In this document: one piece after another, positions 26,882-35,561 of the stretch | Numbering within the stretch: position 1 is the first letter of the stretch | Layout of the letters: every line of letters starts with the position of its first letter | Assembly: GCA_022009815.1 (NCBI GenBank) | Contig: CP091725.1 | Coordinates: 2,232,001 to 2,296,000 of the forward strand | Length of the DNA stretch: 64,000 bases | Origin: Bacteroidales bacterium | Lineage (GTDB): Bacteria; Bacteroidota; Bacteroidia; Bacteroidales; Muribaculaceae | Direction: 5' to 3' | Position numbers and translations under genes: made by a program | Notes under the pieces: generated by a model | The model's input: the letters and a program-made list of their open reading frames with translations, nothing else | Databases searched by the model: none | What the model was told of the DNA's origin: nothing

Positions 26882-27961
26882 ATGCAGATGAAGAAGACAA
26901 TATTATCGGTGATGTTGGCGTGTGTGGCTGTTGTGGACGCAGCGGCATGCACCTCGGCCATCATATCAGGCAGCCTGACTGCCGACGGCAGGCCAATTTT
27001 GTGGAAGCATCGCGATACGAGCGATTTGAACAATAAGGTGGAACGGATAGATGCCGCCGGAAAAATTCCTTATGTGGCGCTTTTCAACAGTTCCGACAAG
27101 GAATGCAAGGAGGCTTGGATGGGAATGAACGATGCTGGGTTTGCCATAATGAACACGGCGTCCTACAATCTGAAGAACGACACGGTCTCGGTAATGGATA
27201 AAGAGGGAGCGGTTATGGCAATTGCTTTGGGAAAATGCCGCACGGTGGATGATTTCGCATGTCTGCTCGACACGTTGCCGAAGCCTCTTGGCGTGGAAGC
27301 CAATTTCGGCGTGATAGACGCCTATGGCAATGCCGCGTATTTTGAAACCGACAATTGGAGATATGCCCGTTTTGACGTGGAGGATTATCTGATCAGAACC
27401 AACTATTCAGACTCGGGAAGAAAGGGAGAAGGATATGGCTATGTGCGCCGCCGCACAGCCGAACATCTGCTTGCTCCGTATCTGGCAAGCGCGTCGGTGA
27501 CTCCTGCGGTTATGACCGAGGTGCTGTCGCGCTCATATTATCACTCGTTGATAGGAAAAGATTTCGAGACGGATACTGTGGAATGGATCACAGACAATGA
27601 TTTCATCCCACGCCGCATATCTTCTGCCTCGGTGGCAATACAGGGCGTCGGCTCTCCTAAGAAAATTAAAGACATGGTTATGTGGACTGTGCTTGGATAT
27701 CCTCCTTGCGGAGTGGTGTCGCCGGTCAGAGTCGACAGTGTGCCTTTGGATCTCCGAGCAGACCCGGCAACAGGTAATGCTCCTGCCTGCGACAAGGCAA
27801 ACGAGTTGAAGAAACAGGTGTTCTCGTTTACGTATGACAACGGGAAGAATTATATCAATCTAAAAGCGTTGTTCAAACCCGACGGAACGGGAATCAGCCA
27901 GCAGTGCCGTCGCGAGAGTCTGGCTGTCTATGAAAAGTGTGGAATAAAACTTGGTAAATGA
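26882..27961 (+). CDS. secreted Ntn-hydrolase, C45/choloylglycine-hydrolase-like
   Basis: 359 residues. Signal peptide ending DAAA, then Cys in the first mature position (AACTSAIISG), the expected autocatalytic nucleophile of N-terminal nucleophile hydrolases. Further family marks: RPILWKHRDTS, GMNDAGFAIMNTASYNL and VIDAYGNAAYFETDNWRYAR. This matches the C45/acyltransferase-like group found across Bacteroidales, hydrolysing amide bonds such as those of acyl amino acids or bile salts; the actual substrate is unknown. The next gene overlaps it by four bases (ATGA). Confidence 0.78.
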   Translation: MQMKKTILSVMLACVAVVDAAACTSAIISGSLTADGRPILWKHRDTSDLNNKVERIDAAGKIPYVALFNSSDKECKEAWMGMNDAGFAIMNTASYNLKNDTVSVMDKEGAVMAIALGKCRTVDDFACLLDTLPKPLGVEANFGVIDAYGNAAYFETDNWRYARFDVEDYLIRTNYSDSGRKGEGYGYVRRRTAEHLLAPYLASASVTPAVMTEVLSRSYYHSLIGKDFETDTVEWITDNDFIPRRISSASVAIQGVGSPKKIKDMVMWTVLGYPPCGVVSPVRVDSVPLDLRADPATGNAPACDKANELKKQVFSFTYDNGKNYINLKALFKPDGTGISQQCRRESLAVYEKCGIKLGK

Positions 27962-28341
27962 TGAATTCTGCGATATTGACAATATTGATGCTTGTTGTGT
28001 CTAATGTGTTTATGACATTGGCATGGTATGGACATTTGCGTTTGGGTGAGCTTGGCATAACTAAGAATTGGCCGCTGTATGCCGTGATACTGTTTTCTTG
28101 GGGAATCGCCCTTGCCGAGTATGCGTTTCAGGTACCTGCCAACCGCATCGGCTATGCCGGAAATGGCGGACCGTTCTCGTTGGTTCAGTTGAAGGTGATG
28201 CAGGAGGCAATAACGCTGGTTGTGTTTACGGTTGTCGCCACATTCGTGTTTCAAGGACAGTCGATACGATGGAATCATATCGTGGCATTTCTGCTTCTTG
28301 TCGGAGCGGTGTATTTTTCATTCCTTGACGCGTCTAAATGA
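27958..28341 (+). CDS. DMT family (DUF486) membrane protein
   Basis: 127 residues with four hydrophobic helices, the half-size drug/metabolite-transporter type DUF486. Typical MTLAWYGHLRLGELG follows the first helix, and NRIGYAGNGGPFSLVQLKV is conserved in the middle. Overlaps both neighbours by four bases (ATGA), so it is part of a three-gene operon. Substrate unknown. Confidence 0.85.
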   Translation: MMNSAILTILMLVVSNVFMTLAWYGHLRLGELGITKNWPLYAVILFSWGIALAEYAFQVPANRIGYAGNGGPFSLVQLKVMQEAITLVVFTVVATFVFQGQSIRWNHIVAFLLLVGAVYFSFLDASK

Positions 28342-28853
28342 TAGAGTCGGAAGTCTATAAATTGTCTGCTGGTGCCTATATGCGGCAGTTGTTTCCTTTG
28401 TATTTGAAGCGGAGATGGTGGCTCTTTGTGCTTGTAGCCTTGCCGTTCCCGGTCTTGGCGTTGTGGAATCTGAATTTTCTCTACGCAGCCCTTATGGTTG
28501 AGTTTTTCGTGATTCCGATGATGCTCGGACTTGCATATTTCTATTATGCGTTGAGCGAGGAATGCGTGTCGTCGATACGCCGTTGCCGTGTAAGGATTGG
28601 CGAAGGCGGAATCGAACGCGAGTTTGTCGACGGGGAGAATGCCGTCATTTCAGTAAAAAAAACAGGATGGAAGGCTTTCTGCAGGTGCGATGTCGCGGAT
28701 GCCGGAATCAAACTGTTTCATGCCGGCAAAGCCATGGCGTTCGATTTTATCCCGGCAAGCGCATTTTCTGAAGAAAAATACTTGTTGGCAACAGTGCTGA
28801 TAAATAACGCTTTGCCAAACGGGGATGAAAGTCTGCGAAAAAATGTTCAATAA
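28338..28853 (+). CDS. small membrane protein with two transmembrane helices, unknown
   Basis: 171 residues: a short cytosolic N-terminus, two close hydrophobic helices (about 26-42 and 46-68), then a soluble beta-rich domain of about 100 residues (VRIGEGGIEREFVDG...KKTGWKAFCRCDVADAG) resembling the YcxB/PH-like fold of bacterial membrane proteins. Overlaps the DUF486 stop by ATGA. No catalytic motif. Confidence 0.6.
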   Translation: MIESEVYKLSAGAYMRQLFPLYLKRRWWLFVLVALPFPVLALWNLNFLYAALMVEFFVIPMMLGLAYFYYALSEECVSSIRRCRVRIGEGGIEREFVDGENAVISVKKTGWKAFCRCDVADAGIKLFHAGKAMAFDFIPASAFSEEKYLLATVLINNALPNGDESLRKNVQ

Positions 28854-28857
28854 ATAT

Positions 28858-28888
28858 TTGCACGTTAAATATCTTTTGCCTACCTTTG
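28858..28888 (+). promoter_or_regulatory. promoter of tRNA-Cys
   Basis: TTG (28858-28860), 20-base spacer, TACCTTTG (28881-28888), 18 bases before the tRNA. Confidence 0.65.
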
Positions 28889-28906
28889 CAATCGCAAAGA
28901 CGAAAT

Positions 28907-28978
28907 GGTTCGTTGGATGAGTGGCTTAGTCAACGGTCTGCAAAACCGTGTACGGCGGTTCGATTCCGCCACGAACCT
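28907..28978 (+). tRNA. tRNA-Cys (anticodon GCA)
   Basis: Acceptor stem GGTTCGT pairs with ACGAACC, T arm GGCGGTTCGATTCCGCC, anticodon loop CTGCAAA with GCA. Discriminator base T; the 3' CCA is not encoded. Confidence 0.95.
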
Positions 28979-28981
28979 CTG

Positions 28982-29016
28982 AAGAGACTGCTTGATAAAG
29001 GTAGTCTCTTTTTTAT
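28982..29016 (+). terminator. terminator after tRNA-Cys
   Basis: 8-bp stem AAGAGACT (28982-28989) / AGTCTCTT (29003-29010) followed by a T-run. Confidence 0.75.
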
Positions 29017-29041
29017 TTTATATTAAAAACACAATTGAGCA

Positions 29042-29908
29042 ATGAACGACTATTATTTGGTGCGGTTTAACATGACACCGTGTATGGAGTCAGAAACAGA
29101 CATCCTGGCGGCGCTGTTGGGTGAGAAGAATTTTGAAAGTTTTGTCCCCGACGCAGAAGGATTGTCGGCATATGTGAAAAAAGAGCTGTATGACGCGGCT
29201 GCGGTGAGAGAAGTCGTCGCCTCATATCCGTTTGAGGGAAAGATTGAATTTTCAGAGGAGCTTATTCCTGGTCAGGATTGGAACAGCGAGTGGGAAAAAA
29301 ACTATTTCCAACCAATTGTGTTTGAGAACCGGTGTGTTGTCCACAGTTCGTTCCATCACGACTATCCGTCTGCGGAATACGACATCGTGATAGATCCAAG
29401 GATGGCTTTCGGCACAGGGCATCATGAAACGACGAGTATGATGATAGGCCGATTGCTCAACAATAACCTTGAGGGACTGTCGTTGCTCGACATGGGAACG
29501 GGAACGGGCATCCTTGCCATCCTTGCGGCTATGAGAGGCGCGGAGAAGGTGGTCGGTGTGGAGATTGATCCGGCGGCATACGAAAATGCGGTGGACAATA
29601 TAAAACTTAACGATACGCCAGGAGTGGAGTTGCGTCTCGGCGGCGCGGAAACGGTGACAGAGACGGGGGCGTTTGATTTTGTCATGGCCAACATCAACCG
29701 CAACATCATTCTCGACGACATCGCTGTCTACGCCCGGGCAATGAAGCCTAAAGGACGGATGTTTCTAAGCGGTTTCTATGTCGACGACATAGACATGATT
29801 GTCAATGCGGCGCGCGCTTTGGGCTTGTGTCTCACGTCGGTGATTGCCAACAAGAACTGGGCCAACATCTGTTTTACACGGATTGAGAATATGGATTTCA
29901 CCGAATAA
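29042..29908 (+). CDS. prmA: ribosomal protein L11 methyltransferase
   Basis: Trimethylates uL11 on the ribosome. 288 residues: the N-terminal L11-binding domain (to about residue 85), then IDPRMAFGTGHHETT and the SAM-binding LDMGTGTGILAILAA, and the catalytic-site block VMANINRNIILDD. Full length. Preceded by the tRNA-Cys unit and followed by a strong terminator. Confidence 0.93.
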   Translation: MNDYYLVRFNMTPCMESETDILAALLGEKNFESFVPDAEGLSAYVKKELYDAAAVREVVASYPFEGKIEFSEELIPGQDWNSEWEKNYFQPIVFENRCVVHSSFHHDYPSAEYDIVIDPRMAFGTGHHETTSMMIGRLLNNNLEGLSLLDMGTGTGILAILAAMRGAEKVVGVEIDPAAYENAVDNIKLNDTPGVELRLGGAETVTETGAFDFVMANINRNIILDDIAVYARAMKPKGRMFLSGFYVDDIDMIVNAARALGLCLTSVIANKNWANICFTRIENMDFTE

Positions 29909-29937
29909 CACAATTATTAGGTATCGAATAGGACGTA

Positions 29938-29985
29938 AACCGCCTGCAAATACTATTTTTTAGGTATTTGCAGGCGGTTTTTATT
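29938..29985 (+). terminator. terminator after prmA
   Basis: Perfect 16-bp stem AACCGCCTGCAAATAC (29938-29953) with 29964-29979, loop TATTTTTTAG, then TTTATT. Its descending arm contains the -33 TTG of the next promoter. Confidence 0.9.
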
Positions 29986-29997
29986 ACCTTAAATTTG
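29968..29997 (+). promoter_or_regulatory. promoter of the ABC/DUF4857 cassette, embedded in the prmA terminator
   Basis: TTG (29968-29970), 19-base spacer, TAAATTTG (29990-29997); ATG at 30027. Confidence 0.6.
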
Positions 29998-30026
29998 CAT
30001 CTTGAAGAAGTAAACAAAGTCAACAA

Positions 30027-30921
30027 ATGGAAGAAAAAGAGATTGTAATCTCCGTCAAGGGGTTGTCTCAGCGCTATGGTAAAGGGCGGATTATCTATGA
30101 CAATCTGTCGTTTGATGTGCCGAAAGGACGCATCTTGGGACTCCTCGGAAAGAACGGTACAGGAAACTACGACAATCAACATTCTGATGGGCTATCTGCG
30201 CCCGCAGAGTGGTGTGTGCAAAATCTTTGGTGAAGACATAACAAAAATGTCGGCGGCTACCCGCGAGCGCATCGCGTTGCTGCTGGAGGGGCATGTGCAG
30301 TATGCCTTTATGACTATCGGACAGATAGAGCGTTTCTATTCTCAATTTTATAAAAAGTGGAATCGTGCGGCGTATTATGAATTGATGGAGAAACTGAAAG
30401 TCACGCCCGACCAGAAGTTGTCAAGCATGTCGTGCGGACAGCGGTCGCAGGTTGCGTTGGGATTGATTCTTGCGCAGAATGCCGACCTTTTGGTGCTCGA
30501 TGATTTTTCTTTGGGGCTTGATCCGGGTTATCGCCGTCTGTTTACCGACTATTTGCGTGAGTATGCCAAGGCGGAGAATAAGACGGTGTTTATGACATCG
30601 CACATCATCCAGGATATGGAACGGCTTGTGGACGACTGCATAATTCTTGACTATGGCAGGATATTGGTGCAGAAGCCAGTGAAGGAATTGATGGACACAT
30701 TCCATCGTTATGCGTTTACGGCTGCTGATTGCAGCGCATTGGAGTCCGACAGCCGCCTCTACAGCACTTCGCGCATTCGGGAGAATTGCGAGACGTTCAG
30801 CTTCGAGACTGGTGAGGCTGTGCGGAAAATATTGGAGGAAAAAGGAGTCGATTATAAGTATTTGCGACAGGAAAAATTGTCGTTGGAGGACATTTTCATA
30901 GGATTGACAGGTAAATATTAG
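30027..30921 (+). CDS. ABC transporter ATP-binding protein (frame break in Walker A, near 30168)
   Basis: About 298 residues. The N-terminus reads LSQRYGKGRIIYDNLSFDVPKG, then GLLGKNGTG and the frame slips. Adding two bases gives GKTTTINILMG, a complete Walker A; removing one base would leave no Lys, so a two-base loss is the likely event. Signature LSSMSCGQRSQVALGLILAQ, Walker B DLLVLDDFSLGLDPGYR and the H-loop MTSHIIQDM follow. The C-terminal 80 residues are the variable tail. It belongs with the permease and DUF4857 genes downstream. Confidence 0.85.
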
Positions 30922-30925
30922 AACT

Positions 30926-31597
30926 ATGTTGAAGGCAATAATATATAAAGAATGGTTGAAAACACGCGGTGTGTTTTTGATAGGACTGCTTCTGTCGGTG
31001 TGTATGGCTGGATTCGAGATTCTTAGCATGAACCGGGTTGGAACAGTGAAAGGCGTAGAGCATATCTGGCAGATTATGCTGATGAAGGACAATATGTTTG
31101 TGAATCATCTGACGTTTATCCCGCTGGCGGTGGGCATTGGTGTGGGGCTTGCCCAGATGCTGCCTGAAATGGTGCAGAAACGGTTTAAGTTGACGTTGCA
31201 TCTCCCGTATTCGCAAAACCGTATGGTGCTTGCCATGTTTGCTGTCGGTTTGGCTGAAATAGTGGCGGTTTCGGTTGTGACGTCGGTGATTGTTGTGGTT
31301 TACGATATGCGTATTCTTGCCCCGGAACTCGTGTCGCGGGTTGTTTTGACCATGTCGCCGTGGTTTGTGGCTGGAGTCGTTGCCTATTTTTTCACCGCAG
31401 CGGTGTGTATTGAAGGATGCCGAGTCCAGAAGGTGGCGTTGTCGTTGCTTGGAGTCGGTGTTGTTTCATGGCTTTTTGCCGGTGATGCACCGGAGGCCTA
31501 CAACGGCGTGCTGCTGTTGTTTGTCGTAGCTTCGCTGTCGTGTGCGTTGCTTGTTTATCGTTCGGTATATCGGTTTAAGGAGGGCCTTCAGGATTGA
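30926..31597 (+). CDS. ABC-2-type permease
   Basis: 223 residues and about six membrane segments: MLKAIIYKEWLKTRGVFLIG at the start is typical of ABC-2 permeases, with the first loop before KRFKLTLHLPYSQNRMVLAM. Starts 4 bases after the ATPase stop; its stop overlaps the DUF4857 start (TGATG). Probable partner of the ATPase in an exporter or a membrane-remodelling pump. Confidence 0.8.
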   Translation: MLKAIIYKEWLKTRGVFLIGLLLSVCMAGFEILSMNRVGTVKGVEHIWQIMLMKDNMFVNHLTFIPLAVGIGVGLAQMLPEMVQKRFKLTLHLPYSQNRMVLAMFAVGLAEIVAVSVVTSVIVVVYDMRILAPELVSRVVLTMSPWFVAGVVAYFFTAAVCIEGCRVQKVALSLLGVGVVSWLFAGDAPEAYNGVLLLFVVASLSCALLVYRSVYRFKEGLQD

Positions 31598-32836
31598 TGA
31601 TGAAAAAATTGAGTAACATATTTCTTGTTGTGGCAGCCACGTTGGTTCTGGCATGGTTTCTTCCGTGGCTTGTCGGTTTTGCCGTGCCGTCGGCATCGAA
31701 GTCGCAGGTGGTTTATTATAGCCCGGTGTCGGATAAGTTTGTCACATCGCGTAGCGACGACGATGACGGCAAGATGAAGTATTTTGAGCTGAATGCTGAC
31801 GGCTCTTTGTCGAAAGAGGTGACACGCGACGAGCGTGACCGCCTGCTTCCGCAGGTGTTCTACACCGTGCTGTCGGGCAAGGATGAGTTGCCCGACACTG
31901 TCTGCGGGCGTCAGGTGTCGATAAATATTTAAGGAAAACTCGTGGGTTTTTGTAAGCAGTCCGCGGGAGGTGAACCGTGTCAATGCCAGGGTCGACATGA
32001 TGATGGAGTCGATGCCGGAGCGTCTGGAGCTTGAAGACGCTACGGAGGTGTTCCGATTCACGTCTGACGGAATGGAGTTTGTCGATATGGCGACAAATGC
32101 CGTCTTGCCTGAGCGCAGTGCGCGATTCACGAAGATGCTTAAAGATGAGGGCTTTGCATTTCCTGCAACGGTGATGAATGCCAATGTCACATCCCGTAAG
32201 CCGTATGACGAGGGCTATCTGATGGCAGATGCCAACCATCGGCTTTATCATGTGAAAATGCAGGTGGGCAGACCTTATGTGCATCGTGTGGCAGACGCTG
32301 AAAAGATTGATGTGCGCCATGTGTTTGTCACGGAGAATGTCGACCATCGTTTCCTTGGCGTTGTCACTGATGCAGACCACAATGTGTATATGCTTGAGGC
32401 TTCGACTTATGCAATGCGGCGGATGCCGTTTAAGTGGAATCCGGAAACGGAGAAGATAGTCATTATGGCAAACGTATTCAACTGGGTTGTCAATGTCAAC
32501 GATGGCGATAAGATAGAATATTGCGCGGTCGACAACAATTCGATGTCGCTGCTCAGCAATTTCAGCGAGAAGATTGCGAAGTCGCGTTATGAGAAGCTGG
32601 AGGCGTATGTTTTCCCGTTCACGCTGTCGTTCACGTCGGGCAACGACCAGCTGGTGTATCCACGCATAGCTTTTGCCGGAAGTTGGATGGTGCTGGTATT
32701 CAATGCGGTGCTGGCGGTTGTGGCGTTTGCGGTTTGTCGCCGTTGTCGTAGAAAGGCGGTGGCTAGCGGCATTGTGACGCTGATTCTCGGTATTTATGTG
32801 TTTATTCCGATATTATTATTCACTAATTCAAAATAA
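31597..32836 (+). CDS. DUF4857 membrane protein (frame break near 31925)
   Basis: About 413 residues with two bases restored at VSIN / FKENSWVFVSSPREVNRVNA. One N-terminal helix (IFLVVAATLVLAWFLPWLVGF), a large extracytoplasmic region of about 320 residues with repeated beta-like turns (VFRFTSDGMEFVDMATN, HRFLGVVTDADHNVYMLE), then two C-terminal helices. This is the layout I associate with DUF4857, found beside ABC-2 pairs in Bacteroides relatives. Role unknown; it may be a periplasmic-facing partner of the permease. Coupled to the permease by overlapping codons. Confidence 0.7.
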
Positions 32837-32845
32837 AACAAACAG

Positions 32846-33430
32846 ATGAAAAAAACGTTATTGGCATTAATGGCGACTGCAAGTATATTTTTGGCAAGTT
32901 GCGGATCTAAGTCAGACAGTGGTCAGGTGGCGGTTGCCGACGAGGCGCTGACAGTTGACAACGTGCTCGACAACGCGGAAAAATATGTTGGCGACACAAT
33001 TGTTGTGGAAGGTGAGTGCTCGCATTTGTGCAAGCATGGCGGACGCAAGGCATTTCTTGTGAGCGCGAAGGACGACCGTATGCTTCGTGCGGAGGCTGCC
33101 GGAGCTTTCGGGGCATTTGAAAAGGATGCCATTCATAAGGTGCTGAAAGTGAAAGGAGTGCTTGTTGAAGACCGTATCGACGAGGCTGCGGTGAAGAAAA
33201 TGGAGGCTGATTATGCCAAACTTGAGGAAGTGCACGGAGAAAATGTGGAAGTGGGCTGCGAGTCGGAAAAAGCTGCGCAGGGACAGTCGGAAATCAACAC
33301 GTTTGCCGCACGAATGAAGGACTACCGCAACAAGATAGCGGAGCGTCAGGCGAAGGAAGGCAAGGCATATTTGTCGTTTTACCACATCGATGCTGAAAGC
33401 TACGAGATTGTGAAGTCGGAGAAGAAGTAA
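32846..33430 (+). CDS. lipoprotein with a CSHLCKH motif
   Basis: 194 residues. Lipoprotein signal with lipobox IFLASC, acyl Cys19. The mature region has VGDTIVVEGECSHLCKHGG with C58, H60, C62 and H64, a tight cluster that could bind a metal or haem, inside what looks like a small OB-type beta barrel (KAFLVSAKDDRMLRAEAAG...HKVLKVKGVLVED). The last 90 residues are helical and charged. It starts 9 bases after DUF4857 and is the last gene of the cassette. Metal binding is inference. Confidence 0.65.
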   Translation: MKKTLLALMATASIFLASCGSKSDSGQVAVADEALTVDNVLDNAEKYVGDTIVVEGECSHLCKHGGRKAFLVSAKDDRMLRAEAAGAFGAFEKDAIHKVLKVKGVLVEDRIDEAAVKKMEADYAKLEEVHGENVEVGCESEKAAQGQSEINTFAARMKDYRNKIAERQAKEGKAYLSFYHIDAESYEIVKSEKK

Positions 33431-33447
33431 TTACAGTTGTTGAATAT

Positions 33448-33488
33448 CAAAGGCAGGGCAGAAGCGGTTGGCGTCTGTCCTGCCTTTG
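33448..33488. terminator. bidirectional terminator between the lipoprotein and the M16 gene
   Basis: 15-bp stem with one mismatch, CAAAGGCAGGGCAGA (33448-33462) against 33474-33488, between convergent genes. Confidence 0.75.
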
Positions 33489-33503
33489 TCAGTTCTTGTG
33501 GTT

Positions 33504-34784
33504 TTACAATTCTTTGGCATTGCCGGCAACAACAGTTAGCATCTCTGCCGATGACAGCCGGCGTTGCGCTATGTCGAGAAGGCTGGAGGCGGAAATGGAG
33601 TTGATTGTAGCCAGCTGCCGCTCGAAATAGTCTGTGCTGATGTGGTTGTTGTGGAGCGACGCGTAATAGTCGGCGATTGAGAATGGCGTGTCGAGGGTGC
33701 GTGCCAGGTCGCTTATCATAAACGACTTCAACCTTCGTAATTCATCATCGGGAATTGTGTCGTTCTGCAGTTTCTCAATCTCGGTCTTTATCTCTTTTGC
33801 CACTTGCCAAGTGTGGGAAGTGTCGCATTGGCAGCTGATTGAAATAAAAGAATTGTTGCGATAGCCCAGCAGCGATGCCGAGATGCCGTAGGTGTATCCT
33901 TTGTCTTCGCGAATGTTGGTCATCAGCCGGCTGCCGAAATATCCGCCGAGTGCTGTAACCAGAATGCGTAGAGGGATGTAGTCGGCGTCGGAGCGAAGCA
34001 CGGTTGGCATGCCCATCCTTACGGCAGACTGCAGAGCGTCGGGTTTGTCGACGACAACGGTGTCGGGTTTGAATTTGATTGACGGGCTGTCGGTTGCGCT
34101 TTGCTGTGGGGCGCCTGTGACGGGCGTTTTGCCGAAGCAGTTGTTGACTACGTCAAACATTTGCCCTTCCACTTTCCCAGACAGGATGACAGACATGTTT
34201 TGCGGGGCAAACCATTGCTTGTGGAATTTAGATAGCTCTTCAGTCGTGATGCTTTCGATGTCATTTTCTGAGACAACCTTTCCGAGGTTGGAGCCTTCAC
34301 CGAAATGCAGCCGAGCGAACGTCTCCATAGCGAGGAATGCCACTTTCTGCCGGTTGATGCGCAGGCGGTTGGCGGCAAGCGATTTCAGGTTGCTGAGTTC
34401 TTGCTCCGGAAACGACGGGTTCATCACAATGTCGGCAAGAATGGGCACCACTTTCTCAAAGTTGCGGTTCAGCGAATAGAGCGACAGCGTGGCATTGTGT
34501 GACGAAGCGTCGCATCCGAGCCATGCGCCGTGGTAGTCGAGAGCCTCTGCAATCTCCTGCGCGTTGAGACTTGTTGTGCCTTCGCGGAGTATTGCCGAAA
34601 GCATTTCGCTTACGGTTTGATTCCTGCCGTCGCATCTGCCTCCTTCAAAAATGATGTCAAGCCTCGACACCGGCTGGTCGCCGATGCTTATTGATTTCAT
34701 ATCGATGCCGTTGTCGAGTGTTGTAGACTGAGGCTTGAAAATCTGTATGTTTGACAGTTCTTTTATTTCAGGTCGTTGCATCAT
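33504..34784 (-). CDS. M16 family protein lacking the zinc motif
   Basis: 426 residues in the two-domain layout of the insulinase (M16) family: MKSISIGDQPVSRLDIIFEGGRCDGRNQTVSEML near the start, the central PFDIANM-like block QKVAFLAMETFARLHFGEGS, and the C-terminal domain with RLMTNIREDKGYTYGISASL. Where active members read HxxEH, this one reads EMLSA, so all three zinc-site residues are missing. It is probably a non-catalytic partner, as in M16 alpha/beta pairs, or a stand-alone protein. Its ATG overlaps the kdsB stop. No signal peptide is evident. Confidence 0.78.
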   Translation of the reverse strand: MMQRPEIKELSNIQIFKPQSTTLDNGIDMKSISIGDQPVSRLDIIFEGGRCDGRNQTVSEMLSAILREGTTSLNAQEIAEALDYHGAWLGCDASSHNATLSLYSLNRNFEKVVPILADIVMNPSFPEQELSNLKSLAANRLRINRQKVAFLAMETFARLHFGEGSNLGKVVSENDIESITTEELSKFHKQWFAPQNMSVILSGKVEGQMFDVVNNCFGKTPVTGAPQQSATDSPSIKFKPDTVVVDKPDALQSAVRMGMPTVLRSDADYIPLRILVTALGGYFGSRLMTNIREDKGYTYGISASLLGYRNNSFISISCQCDTSHTWQVAKEIKTEIEKLQNDTIPDDELRRLKSFMISDLARTLDTPFSIADYYASLHNNHISTDYFERQLATINSISASSLLDIAQRRLSSAEMLTVVAGNAKEL

Positions 34785-35554
34785 TTTGGCAAATTGCTGC
34801 TTTCAAGAAATTTGTTTGCACGCTCGAGGTCGGCAGGCGTGTCGATTCCTATAGTCTCGTGTTCGGTCAGTCCGACTTTGATTTTATATCCGTTCTGCAG
34901 CCAGCGCAGTTGTTCAAGCGACTCTGCGATTTCAAGTGACGACTGAGGCAGACGGGTGATTTCCTCAAGCACTGACGCACGATAGGCATACATGCCTACA
35001 TGCATAAGAAACGGGAACGATTCAGCCCATTCCGCTGTTTCTTTGTTGCGGATGTATGGTATGACCGAACGTGAGAAGTAGAGCGCATAGTTGCGGTTGT
35101 CGAGGACCAGTTTCGGTTTTGTCCAGTCGCTTAGCGCATCGAAGCCTTTCTCTTTGTCAAACTTACGTGCGAGGGTGGCAATTTGAGTGTCATCGTCGTT
35201 GAAGCATTGCATTATCTCCTCAATCTGCTGTTCGTGGATAAACGGCTCGTCGCCTTGTATGTTTATTATCACATCGGCAGTCGAGCCGCAGTTGCGGTAG
35301 GCTTCGAAGCAACGGTCTGTGCCGCTCCGGTGGCTTTCGCTTGTCATTACGGCACGTCCGCCGAAGCGTTCCACCTCTTTGAGAATCCTGCTGTCGTCGG
35401 TTGCAACGACGGCGTCTCCGAGCACTTTGGCTACTTGCCGCCACACGCGTTCTATCATTGTCATTCCGCCTATCTTAGCCAGTGGTTTCCCAGGAAAACG
35501 CGATGAGCCGTAGCGGGCGGGAATTATGCCTATAAAAGAAATTTTCTTGTCCAT
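34781..35554 (-). CDS. kdsB: 3-deoxy-manno-octulosonate cytidylyltransferase
   Basis: Activates Kdo with CTP for lipopolysaccharide core synthesis. 257 residues from the ATG of MDKKISFIGIIPARYGSSRF. Motifs: the nucleotide-binding RYGSSRFPGKPLAKI, ATDDSRILKEVERFGG, SESHRSGTDRC and INIQGDEPFI. An open upstream extension overlaps nadE but is not conserved. Overlaps the M16 gene by four bases, and nadE lies 7 bases upstream. Confidence 0.93.
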   Translation of the reverse strand: MDKKISFIGIIPARYGSSRFPGKPLAKIGGMTMIERVWRQVAKVLGDAVVATDDSRILKEVERFGGRAVMTSESHRSGTDRCFEAYRNCGSTADVIINIQGDEPFIHEQQIEEIMQCFNDDDTQIATLARKFDKEKGFDALSDWTKPKLVLDNRNYALYFSRSVIPYIRNKETAEWAESFPFLMHVGMYAYRASVLEEITRLPQSSLEIAESLEQLRWLQNGYKIKVGLTEHETIGIDTPADLERANKFLESSNLPK

Positions 35555-35561
35555 TTTTTTG

